Below are positions 1 to 5,461 of a DNA stretch of 27,155 nt, piece after piece. The stretch covers positions 1 through 27,155 of IMG/VR virus record IMGVR_UViG_3300025426_000104; one strand, given 5' to 3'. Below the pieces are notes generated by a model. The model was not told the origin of the DNA and ran no database searches. It was given only the letters and a program-made list of their open reading frames with translations. The stretch comes from a virus. Position numbers and translations under genes: made by a program. Numbering within the stretch: position 1 is the first letter of the stretch; every line of letters begins with the position of its first letter.

Positions 1-1
1 T

Positions 2-538
2 ACTGGTGCATGGGCGGTGATGAATGAGAAGAAGGATTGGGAATACCAACTCAACATCTATGGTTGGTTAGTTCAGAAGGTGAAAGGGTCGAACGTCAAA
101 GGTCTGGAGATCGTTGCCATCATTCGTGACTGGAGCCGCAGAGATTCCACGACCAAAGAAGGGTATCCAGAAGCACCTATCAAGGTTATAGACATTCCGC
201 TCTGGACGTTCCAAGAGCAAGAAGATTTCATCCGCGAAAAGATCAAACTCCATTCAGCAGCAGAGTTTGCACGGATCACGGGCGAAGAGATTCCCTACTG
301 CACTCCTGAGCAGATGTGGGAAAAGCCGACCGTTTGGGCGGTAAAGAAAGAAGGTGGAGTAAGAGCCAAGTCAGTATGGAACACGGAGGAAGAGGCGCAT
401 GCCGCATTATCCAAGGGTGATGTCATTGAAGTTAGGCCGGGTCAGCGAACGCGATGTGAGAGTTTTTGCAACGTCCGAAACTTTTGTAATCAGTGGAAAG
501 AATTTAACCAAGGGAGAGACAACAATGGCGAGTTATAA
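2..538 (+). CDS. PD-(D/E)XK exonuclease (RecB/Cas4-like), C-terminal part
   Basis: The reading frame is open to the left edge, so only the last 178 residues are seen and the start lies outside. The visible part carries a QxxxY motif (Q codon at 47-49, in EYQLNIYGWLV), which is the RecB-family nuclease motif that follows the PD-(D/E)XK core. Near the end are three cysteines spaced Cx3Cx5C (codons at 455, 467 and 485). This matches the C-terminal cysteine group that binds an Fe-S cluster in Cas4/AddB-type nucleases; the fourth cysteine would be in the missing N-terminus. The catalytic D and E/K residues are also off-window. An annealing protein lies two genes downstream, so the likely role is resecting phage DNA ends for recombination or replication. 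The family call is inferred from motifs; the exact subfamily is uncertain. Confidence 0.7.
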   Translation, partial: TGAWAVMNEKKDWEYQLNIYGWLVQKVKGSNVKGLEIVAIIRDWSRRDSTTKEGYPEAPIKVIDIPLWTFQEQEDFIREKIKLHSAAEFARITGEEIPYCTPEQMWEKPTVWAVKKEGGVRAKSVWNTEEEAHAALSKGDVIEVRPGQRTRCESFCNVRNFCNQWKEFNQGRDNNGEL

Positions 539-803
539 ACAGCAGAACGTAGAGTTGATGGAAAGATTAACAGCAGCAGTTGGAAAAATGATTGAACAGG
601 AACAGGACATTACAAACCTTCGGTTTGAAAATCTTTCGTTGCGAGAGTCTATTGAAACGGAACATAAAAGGTTGGTTGATGATGAACATTTAAACTCCGA
701 GTTAAAAAAGAGCCTTCGAGAAATGCAGGAATCAAATGAATTGTCTGCCAGAATAATACGTAAGTTGTTAAACGCAATGGATAAAATGGAAGGTGAGTTC
801 TAA
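525..803 (+). CDS. Small coiled-coil protein, unknown function
   Basis: This 92-residue protein is rich in Glu, Lys, Leu and Arg and is probably one long helix or coiled coil (heptad-like LMERL, LRFENLSLRESI, LKKSLREMQ). I chose ATG 525 because it follows an AGGGAGAG ribosome-binding site at 510-517 at normal spacing. A longer reading from 399 would overlap the exonuclease by 140 bases without an obvious Shine-Dalgarno. With this start the gene overlaps the exonuclease end by 14 bases and its stop overlaps the ERF start (TAATG). Lying between exonuclease and annealase, it may be an accessory of the recombination module, but that is position only. No family recognised. Confidence 0.72.
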   Translation: MASYKQQNVELMERLTAAVGKMIEQEQDITNLRFENLSLRESIETEHKRLVDDEHLNSELKKSLREMQESNELSARIIRKLLNAMDKMEGEF

Positions 804-1549
804 TGAGCGTATACCAAAAACTGATGGAAGCTCGCGTCAAACTTGCTGAAGCCAACTTGAAAAAGAGTGGGCATAACAAGTTTGCCGGGTACTACTACTA
901 TGAGCTGGGTGACTTCCTGCCAACGGCGATGAAGATTTTTTGCGACCTAAAGTTGTACGGCGGTGTTTCGTATGGCAGAGATGTAGCAACCCTGACCATC
1001 GTGGATACAGAGAAGCCAGAATCCACCGACCATATCTTTTACTACTGCCCGATGTCTACGGCTGAATTGAAAGGATGCCACCCTGTACAGAACCTCGGCG
1101 CGGTACAGACGTACATCCGCAGATACCTTTGGACAGCAGCACTTGAACTGGTCGAGCACGATGCTATAGACGCAAGTGAGCCAGCCGGTATTAAAAAAAG
1201 TGAGTTAGAGACGGTAGAAAAGAAGGTTGCTAAACCAATAGAGGCTCCCAAGAAAGAACCGTTGGGTCCGATTGCTGAAGCTAAAGACTTAACAAACGAA
1301 AAGCCGAAGGATGAAACCCCGCAAAAGCCTTGGACGATTACCTTGAAATCGGACACCGCTTTGTTTGTTCCTTCGTTTGTAGAGTCCGCTCAATTTACGT
1401 TGCAGTTTGCGAAGAGCGAAGAGGATGTAAAAGAGATCTTCCGTGTAAATAAGTTTATGTTTGACGAACTCAAGCGTCAGTCCGTAGAGCAATACGACGC
1501 GCTGATGGTTGCGTTTAAAACACGTAAGAATGATTTGATTAAGGAGTAA
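803..1549 (+). CDS. erf: ERF-family single-strand annealing protein
   Basis: This 248-residue protein has the hallmarks of the ERF recombinase family (P22 Erf type). Residues 23-40 read GHNKFAGYYYYELGDFLP, and residues about 97-123 contain LGAVQTYIRRYLWTAALELV followed by EHDAID, the conserved family end. ERF proteins form rings on single-stranded DNA and anneal complementary strands for phage recombination and genome circularisation. The core ends near residue 125. A Lys/Pro/Glu-rich linker follows (about 130-170), then a less conserved C-terminal tail of about 75 residues. The start ATG overlaps the previous stop (TAATG). A nuclease upstream and an SSB-like gene downstream support the call. 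The core motifs are visible, so confidence is high; the role of the tail is unknown. Confidence 0.92.
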   Translation: MSVYQKLMEARVKLAEANLKKSGHNKFAGYYYYELGDFLPTAMKIFCDLKLYGGVSYGRDVATLTIVDTEKPESTDHIFYYCPMSTAELKGCHPVQNLGAVQTYIRRYLWTAALELVEHDAIDASEPAGIKKSELETVEKKVAKPIEAPKKEPLGPIAEAKDLTNEKPKDETPQKPWTITLKSDTALFVPSFVESAQFTLQFAKSEEDVKEIFRVNKFMFDELKRQSVEQYDALMVAFKTRKNDLIKE

Positions 1550-1551
1550 TC

Positions 1552-1761
1552 ATGAAAGAACGTATCTATGTAGTAAGAGGGCCAAACACAACCCATCTGG
1601 TAAACGCGCCTAGTAAAGCATCTGCGATTGCGTTTATCGCGGACAGTCAGTTCACGGCTGACGTTGCAAGCCAGATGGATCTGGTAAACCTTTTAACAGA
1701 CGGCATCAAAGTTGAATTCGCTCGTGTATCAAACCTTGACTTAGAACTAGGAGATAAATAA
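1552..1761 (+). CDS. Small phage protein, unknown function
   Basis: A 69-residue protein with a good AAGGAG site just upstream of ATG 1552. It starts with a short beta-like segment (ERIYVVRG), then an Ala/Ser-rich helix (ASAIAFIAD), and ends in an acidic stretch (LDLELGDK). I recognise no family. It sits between the ERF gene and the SSB-like gene, and its stop overlaps the next start (TAATG), so it is probably co-translated with them. A regulatory or structural accessory role in recombination is possible but is inference from position only. Confidence 0.75.
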   Translation: MKERIYVVRGPNTTHLVNAPSKASAIAFIADSQFTADVASQMDLVNLLTDGIKVEFARVSNLDLELGDK

Positions 1762-2027
1762 TGGCTGAAGCATACCCAAACAGTGGCGCACTCTGGACTC
1801 CAAAGTTTCCAAAGAAGCATGACAAGGCTCCAGACTTACGCGGTGACATCAAGATTGAAGTTGATCTTTTATCCGAACTTATGCAGAACGCGGAAGATGG
1901 ATTGGTTACGATCAAGATAGACGGATGGAAGCGTAAAGACTCAAACGGAAATCATATGGTATCCATCAAGGTAGATACGTATAAGCCACAACAAGCTCGC
2001 CAAATGAATGATCCTTGGGATGATTGA
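1761..2027 (+). CDS. Small protein with SSB-like acidic tail, possible ssDNA-binding protein
   Basis: An 88-residue protein starting NSGALW within the first 12 residues, a signature of a common group of small phage proteins that often begin NGGALF/NSGALF. The middle (DIKIEVDLL, LVTIKIDGWKRK, MVSIKVD) alternates like a small beta-barrel, compatible with an OB-like fold. The chain ends in NDPWDD, an acidic and aromatic tail like the C-terminal peptide with which bacterial SSB recruits partners. Placement in an exonuclease-ERF operon fits a single-stranded DNA-binding role. SD sequence AGGAGA and TAATG overlap support the start. The fold and function are inferred; the motif and tail are seen. 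Confidence 0.6.
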   Translation: MAEAYPNSGALWTPKFPKKHDKAPDLRGDIKIEVDLLSELMQNAEDGLVTIKIDGWKRKDSNGNHMVSIKVDTYKPQQARQMNDPWDD

Positions 2028-2028
2028 T

Positions 2029-2460
2029 ATGGTAGATAACATTCAGTTTGAGGCCGTGAAAACGGCTTTACGACAGTCTAAGGATGGGTATTCCCTGTCC
2101 TTAGTTATCCATCCAGATGACATACCAGATGAGTTGGTAAAGGATTTTGTTGGCTCTCGATATGTGGTGGTGATGGTTCGGTTAGATGACGAAGACAAGC
2201 CAATGGTCCGGGAGAAAGAAACGCCCGGAGCACATGCCGTAAAAATGGCTGCGGTTCTTTGTCGTGATATGGAGTTTTGGTCATGGGTAAATAACGCTTG
2301 GGATTTATCTATTACAACCGAAGAGTCTTGTAAGAAGTGGCTATGCGAATACTTAGGCATAGAGTCACGCGCAGAACTCAAAACCGATGCAGCAGCGCGA
2401 GGATTGTTTGAAACGTTACGTAACGGTTTTTATGATTGGAGGGGTCAGGATGAAAAGTAA
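2029..2460 (+). CDS. Conserved phage protein, unknown function
   Basis: This protein is 143 residues from ATG 2029; in-frame ATGs at 2008 and 2020 are alternatives but lie inside the previous gene. An upstream GGGA at 2017-2020 favours 2029. The first half has beta-like segments (YSLSLVIHPDDIP, YVVVMVRLDDEDKP). The second half is helical with a WSWVNNAWDLSITTEESCKK patch and a C-terminal acidic tail. The ITTEE...WL...LGI...AELK pattern recalls a group of small phage early proteins often found beside recombination genes, but I know no function. It starts just after the SSB-like gene and overlaps the next gene by 11 bases. Confidence 0.7.
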   Translation: MVDNIQFEAVKTALRQSKDGYSLSLVIHPDDIPDELVKDFVGSRYVVVMVRLDDEDKPMVREKETPGAHAVKMAAVLCRDMEFWSWVNNAWDLSITTEESCKKWLCEYLGIESRAELKTDAAARGLFETLRNGFYDWRGQDEK

Positions 2461-2728
2461 ATTAGTGCCGTATAGCGTTTATCTTCCGGTCGAAGTGTAT
2501 AACAAGATTCGTGAGTTAGCCAAAGAACGCAAAGCATCCTCGGCTGTACGAGACGCAATCATGGTCATTATGGCTGGCGGGAATGAGTACAAGGCTGGAT
2601 ACAACAAAGGTCTTGCTGACTCCATAGGCGTGATTGATCAATGCAAAGAGATTGAGCATATCGCAATCCGCAATAAGTTCTTAGCCGATGTATTGATTGA
2701 TCAGATCAAAGAACTAGGTGAAGTATGA
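2450..2728 (+). CDS. Ribbon-helix-helix DNA-binding protein (putative regulator)
   Basis: A 92-residue protein from ATG 2450, which follows a strong GGAGGGG site (2438-2444). The longer reading from 2387 would run deep into the previous gene. Residues about 7-40 read as a ribbon-helix-helix unit: a short strand (VPYSVYLP), helix VEVYNKIRELAKERK, turn, then SSAVRDAIMVIM. Such proteins bind DNA as dimers through the strand. The C-terminal half (YKAGYNKGLADSIGVIDQC onward) is helical and may be for oligomerisation. It could regulate the early operon it lies in. Its operator is not visible, as no promoter-bearing gap exists in the window. Confidence 0.65.
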   Translation: MKSKLVPYSVYLPVEVYNKIRELAKERKASSAVRDAIMVIMAGGNEYKAGYNKGLADSIGVIDQCKEIEHIAIRNKFLADVLIDQIKELGEV

Positions 2729-2943
2729 GTACAAATTCGGAGAAAGTTGCAGCAGAAATCTTTAGGCATATTTCTAAGTTTGATGATGTGGACATATCTC
2801 TGCTTTTGTCTGGACTGGCTCTGGTCTTATGTCGTTTATCTATTGTTGCGGAGATCGAAGACGAGGCTGCGATAGAAGCATTCAAGCACACACTCAAGAG
2901 CGTTCACGCCAACATGTCCGAAGAAGACAAAAGGATGCACTAA
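2725..2943 (+). CDS. Small helical protein, unknown function
   Basis: A 72-residue, mostly helical protein with a hydrophobic middle (ISLLLSGLALVLCRLSIVAE, about residues 24-43) that could be a buried helix or a weak membrane segment. The C-terminus is charged (EEDKRMH). The start ATG overlaps the preceding stop (ATGA) with AGGTGA upstream; its stop overlaps the next start (TAATG). No family recognised. It belongs to the run of small early genes and gives no further hint of its job. Confidence 0.68.
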   Translation: MSTNSEKVAAEIFRHISKFDDVDISLLLSGLALVLCRLSIVAEIEDEAAIEAFKHTLKSVHANMSEEDKRMH

Positions 2944-3119
2944 TGGAAGATGAAATGCACCATTACTACGCTGGCCTTGCCATGTTAGGGATGATCATTG
3001 CCCAAGAGTATGCAGAGGATATTCCACGACTTGCCCACGCTATGGCTGATGCCATGCTGGAGAAACCAGAAGGGATCATGGCGATAAAGAAAACAAAACA
3101 AAAGCGGGAGGAAACGTGA
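2943..3119 (+). CDS. Small phage protein with ADAML motif, unknown function
   Basis: A 58-residue protein from ATG 2943, coupled to the previous stop (TAATG); a reading from 2829 would be a long antiphase overlap and is rejected. The sequence HYYAGLAMLGMIIAQEY, then a helix with LAHAMADAMLEKP, resembles a widespread group of small phage early proteins in which an aromatic/Ala helix is followed by a helix ending in ADAMLxxR. A second member of the group lies at 4702-4878. No function is known to me. The C-terminus is basic (KKTKQKREE), which could contact nucleic acid. Confidence 0.65.
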   Translation: MEDEMHHYYAGLAMLGMIIAQEYAEDIPRLAHAMADAMLEKPEGIMAIKKTKQKREET

Positions 3120-3310
3120 AAAACAATATAGGTTGGTTCCTATTGGGCGGGACATTAGCTTTGCTTTGGTGGTCTGCCGGTTACAACTGGGTTCAATCTG
3201 CGCGATACGACAAGCTGATTCAAGAGCGCGAGTACATGAAAATAGACTACGACGCTTGCATACAGCGAGTGCAGGAGTTAACGTCAAAAGAGCGGGAGCC
3301 AAAGAAATGA
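3116..3310 (+). CDS. Small membrane protein with cytoplasmic or periplasmic coil
   Basis: A 64-residue protein starting at GTG 3116, overlapping the previous stop (GTGA), with GGGAGG upstream (3106-3111). Residues about 5-22 (IGWFLLGGTLALLWWSAG) form one transmembrane segment. The rest is charged and helical (YDKLIQEREYMKIDYDACIQ). The layout of one N-terminal anchor followed by a coil resembles inner-membrane spanins but is also common in small phage membrane proteins. It lies in the early operon and not in the lysis cassette, so a spanin role is only a possibility. Its end overlaps the HNH gene start by four bases. Confidence 0.65.
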   Translation: MKNNIGWFLLGGTLALLWWSAGYNWVQSARYDKLIQEREYMKIDYDACIQRVQELTSKEREPKK

Positions 3311-4149
3311 CTTATGGTCCTCCTGTTATAAAACAATGTGAGCATTGTAAAAAGGAATACAAATGCCCAAACAGCAGGGCGCATAAGTCTAGGTTTTGCA
3401 CCATAACCTGTCACAATAAGTCTGGTTTACTTCCGCGTATTGAATATACCTGCGTTAATTGTGATGATAAGTTTATGGCGAGACCAGATCATGGTGAAGA
3501 CCGTAAGTTTTGTAGTCGCAAATGTTTTTTAGATTATTCATTACGTCCTGAACCTAAAGAGTGTGAAAACTGTGGGGGTGTTTTTCTTGCAGGACGTTCT
3601 GCCACGGCAACTCGCGGTGATGGAAGAAGAATTTACTGCTCCAAAAAATGTTACACAGAAGGATCGCGCTCTTTTGAGGAACGCCCATGCGTTGTTTGTG
3701 GAAAACTTTACTATCCATTGGGAACTAAAAAAGACAAAAACCAAAAAACGTGTTCACTCAAATGCATGGCAGTGTTCTTTTCTGGGCCTAATGGTTCTAA
3801 CTGGCAAGGCGGCGAATACATATCTGAATCAACGAACCACAAGATGGTATTGATTGGAAGACGAAAGGGTTACGTAGGCAAATATACAGCGGAGCATCGT
3901 TTAGTCGTTGCCAAATATATTGGAAGGCTTTTGGAAAGAGATGAAGTTGTTTTACATATAAATAGTCAACCACTAGATAACAGACCATCTAATTTGTTTT
4001 TGTGCGAAACAAGAAGTGAATATGGTTATAGAAGGCATGGAAGTTTGCCTTGGCCTACAACAAGTAACTTAGATAAGTTTAAAGAAACAGAAAAAAAGCT
4101 GAAGGAAATAAAACATGACGCCAGAAGAAAGAACAAAAGCGCAGTTTGA
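3307..4149 (+). CDS. HNH endonuclease with four N-terminal zinc modules (possible free-standing homing endonuclease)
   Basis: A 280-residue protein from ATG 3307; the frame is open further up to 3133 but that part lies in the previous gene. Four CxxC...CxxxC zinc-binding modules are visible at residues 11/14-31/35, 49/52-69/73, 86/89-111/115 and 128/131-149/153. After a GPNGSNWQGG linker (160-169) comes an HNH region: EHRLVVAKYIGRLL (196-209), then VVLHINSQPLDNRPSNL (214-230). H217, N225 and N229 are in place, but the usual first His of the VHH motif is Leu216. HNH enzymes of this type cut double-stranded DNA and in phages often move as free-standing homing genes. The stretch looks AT-richer than its neighbours by eye. 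The C-terminal tail is strongly basic. Activity is not certain because of Leu216. Confidence 0.82.
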   Translation: MTYGPPVIKQCEHCKKEYKCPNSRAHKSRFCTITCHNKSGLLPRIEYTCVNCDDKFMARPDHGEDRKFCSRKCFLDYSLRPEPKECENCGGVFLAGRSATATRGDGRRIYCSKKCYTEGSRSFEERPCVVCGKLYYPLGTKKDKNQKTCSLKCMAVFFSGPNGSNWQGGEYISESTNHKMVLIGRRKGYVGKYTAEHRLVVAKYIGRLLERDEVVLHINSQPLDNRPSNLFLCETRSEYGYRRHGSLPWPTTSNLDKFKETEKKLKEIKHDARRKNKSAV

Positions 4150-4294
4150 GCAGCACGATAAACAGTTTAAACAGCGTGAATGGGTAGCATTGACGAAAGA
4201 GGACATCGCCTACCTTGGTATTCATACAACGGACATGTACCCTGATGAGTTCATTAAATACGTGGAAGCAAAATGCAGGGAGAAGAACGCATGA
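4115..4294 (+). CDS. Small acidic/helical phage protein, unknown function
   Basis: A 59-residue open frame starting at ATG 4115 inside the end of the HNH gene and ending at TGA 4294, overlapping the next start (ATGA). Its sequence begins MTPEERTKAQFEQ and later reads EWVALTKEDIAYLGI, the LTxEDIA pattern seen in many small phage early proteins. GAAGGAAA at 4101-4108 gives a plausible ribosome-binding site. Without it there would be a 140-base hole in an otherwise gapless operon, which supports it as real. Function unknown. Confidence 0.72.
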   Translation: MTPEERTKAQFEQHDKQFKQREWVALTKEDIAYLGIHTTDMYPDEFIKYVEAKCREKNA

Positions 4295-4548
4295 CACAAG
4301 ATGAAATCATTGAGATGGCAAGAGATGCTGATTGGGGCCATGCTTCTGCAAACCTATATGCGCCAGCCCTTGAGCGCTTTGCCAAACTGGTAGCAGCTAA
4401 AGAACGTGAGGCGTGTATTGAAATTGCTGAAAAGCAACGCTATGCAATGTACATAAGTTTGACTTCTCACCCGCCTCAAAACGGCACAGCAGTTGGAATT
4501 GCAAATCAAATCAGAGCAAGGGGACAAGCAGAGGAGAAGAACACATGA
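4291..4548 (+). CDS. Conserved small phage protein, unknown function
   Basis: An 85-residue protein from ATG 4291, which has AGGGAG at 4277-4282 and overlaps the previous stop (ATGA). A reading from ATG 4273 is possible but would lack that spacing. The pattern TQDEIIEMARDA, then LERFAKLVAAKEREACIEIA, and a C-terminal IANQIRARG, is a very common arrangement in small early proteins of Gammaproteobacterial and Betaproteobacterial phages. Its function has not been described to my knowledge. The protein is helical and charged. Confidence 0.78.
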   Translation: MTQDEIIEMARDADWGHASANLYAPALERFAKLVAAKEREACIEIAEKQRYAMYISLTSHPPQNGTAVGIANQIRARGQAEEKNT

Positions 4549-4700
4549 AGCAAATACTTATGCCGGTTGAGCTAATAGAAGAAGTTATAAAAATCATAGA
4601 AGGGAATATGTGCGGCCCTGCTTTGTATCGGCTGTCTGTGATTAAAGAACTTAAAAAAGCACTACTAGAAGGTTTACCACCAACTAAAAAAGGGAAATGA
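4545..4700 (+). CDS. Very small phage protein, unknown function
   Basis: A 51-residue frame, MKQILMPVELIEEVIKIIEG to a basic end (TKKGK). It overlaps the upstream stop (ATGA at 4545-4548) and has GAGGAGAAG at 4531-4539 as a ribosome-binding site. The sequence is an amphipathic helix (VELIEEVIKII), a CGP turn and a second helix (YRLSVIKELKKALLEG), so it may be a small two-helix protein. It fills a gap in the operon. No family recognised. Confidence 0.65.
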   Translation: MKQILMPVELIEEVIKIIEGNMCGPALYRLSVIKELKKALLEGLPPTKKGK

Positions 4701-4701
4701 G

Positions 4702-4878
4702 ATGAAACAACATATGCTTTTACAAATACCTGTACCTTTTGAGGAACCTGAGTTCCACCTGCGCGATTGGTTTGCGGCTCACGCAATCTTGGTTGCAACC
4801 TACGACTGGTCCCCGGAAAAGATTGCTGAATATGCTTATGAAATGGCTGACGCTATGATGGAGGCAAGAAAGAAATGA
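4702..4878 (+). CDS. Small phage protein with ADAMMEAR motif, unknown function
   Basis: A 58-residue frame beginning one base after the preceding stop; its TGA overlaps the lipoprotein start (ATGA). After MKQHMLLQIPVPFEEP the core reads LRDWFAAHAILVATYDWSPE and then IAEYAYEMADAMMEARKK. This is the typical form of a widespread small phage protein that starts LRDxFA and ends ADAMLxAR. It looks related to the 2943-3119 product, which shares an aromatic/Ala helix and the ADAM ending. Function unknown. The overlap and spacing leave little doubt that it is translated. Confidence 0.75.
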   Translation: MKQHMLLQIPVPFEEPEFHLRDWFAAHAILVATYDWSPEKIAEYAYEMADAMMEARKK

Positions 4879-5162
4879 AAAAACTATTCCTTCTCTTAAG
4901 CGTCGCTTTAATCGCAGGATGTTCAACCTCGCGTCCGGTAGAAGACAGCCCACGTTATCTCCCTGCTGTTAAACCTGAGCCCCTTATTGGCAAACTTAAA
5001 GGTTGGGATGGTGCTACCGCTATGAGCGATAACGAAGTCCTACAGGCATCTAAACAATGCATGTACGCGAAGCTGGTCCCAAACGTAGAGTACACTGCCG
5101 TTCGTTTAGATACCGGCGGCAAAACCCTCGTACCGATAGCCGTACACTGCGAGCATAACTGA
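4875..5162 (+). CDS. Putative lipoprotein
   Basis: A 95-residue protein with a clear lipoprotein signal: MKK, hydrophobic LFLLLSVALIAG, and lipobox LIAGC with Cys16. Signal peptidase II would cut before Cys16 and leave a mature, lipid-anchored protein of about 80 residues. The mature part has Pro-rich stretches (SPRYLPAVKPEP), then VLQASKQCMYAKLV, and a C-terminal beta-like segment ending in AVHCEHN. Two further cysteines could form a disulphide. Roles for early phage lipoproteins include superinfection exclusion and outer-membrane spanin; neither is shown. It is coupled to the previous gene by ATGA and to the next by TGATG. Confidence 0.8.
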   Translation: MKKLFLLLSVALIAGCSTSRPVEDSPRYLPAVKPEPLIGKLKGWDGATAMSDNEVLQASKQCMYAKLVPNVEYTAVRLDTGGKTLVPIAVHCEHN

Positions 5163-5461
5163 TGTACCGAAACAAGAAGCTGTTAGAAGTTGTACGCAAA
5201 GCACCGTGCCAACACTGCGGGGTCATAGATGGAACCGTAGTGGCGGCACACTCTAACCAACAGCGTGATGGTAAGGGCAAGTCGATTAAGGCAGCGGATT
5301 ACCGTATCGCTGCCCTATGCTATTGCTGTCACGCCGAGTTAGATCAAGGCTCCAAGATGAGCAGACAAGAGCGCGTAGAGATGTGGGAAGAAGCGCATCG
5401 CAAGACAATAGGATGGTTGTTCGAGAACCTTATTCTTGACGTGAACGAACCGCGTCATTGA
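5162..5461 (+). CDS. YbcO-like HNH-type nuclease (DUF1364 family)
   Basis: A 99-residue protein, close in length to E. coli DLP12 prophage YbcO (about 96). It has C16-x2-C19, then AHSNQQRDGKGKSIKAADYR (His30 at the start), then C53-x2-C56-H57 and ELDQGSKMSRQERVEMWEEA. This is the DUF1364 pattern: a small zinc-stabilised HNH-like fold. YbcO is described as a nuclease in the replication/recombination regions of lambdoid phages. Starting by TGATG overlap, it is the last plus-strand gene. Its last 32 bases overlap the end of the opposite-strand 1956-residue gene. Confidence 0.85.
   Translation: MYRNKKLLEVVRKAPCQHCGVIDGTVVAAHSNQQRDGKGKSIKAADYRIAALCYCCHAELDQGSKMSRQERVEMWEEAHRKTIGWLFENLILDVNEPRH
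5430..5461. other. Convergent overlap of early and late transcription units
   Basis: The stop of the plus-strand YbcO-like gene (5459-5461) and the stop of the minus-strand polyvalent gene (5430-5432) lie within each other's coding sequence, a 32-base tail-to-tail overlap. I see no GC-rich hairpin followed by a T-run on either strand within about 60 bases, so neither transcript has an obvious intrinsic terminator here. Confidence 0.85.

Noticed and set aside
399-524. N-terminal extension of the coiled-coil gene upstream of 525
   Set aside because: It would overlap the exonuclease reading frame for 140 bases and has no ribosome-binding site; the 525 start has AGGGAGAG.
3133-3306. N-terminal extension of the HNH endonuclease
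   Set aside because: It lies out of phase inside the small membrane gene, and zinc modules start only after ATG 3307.
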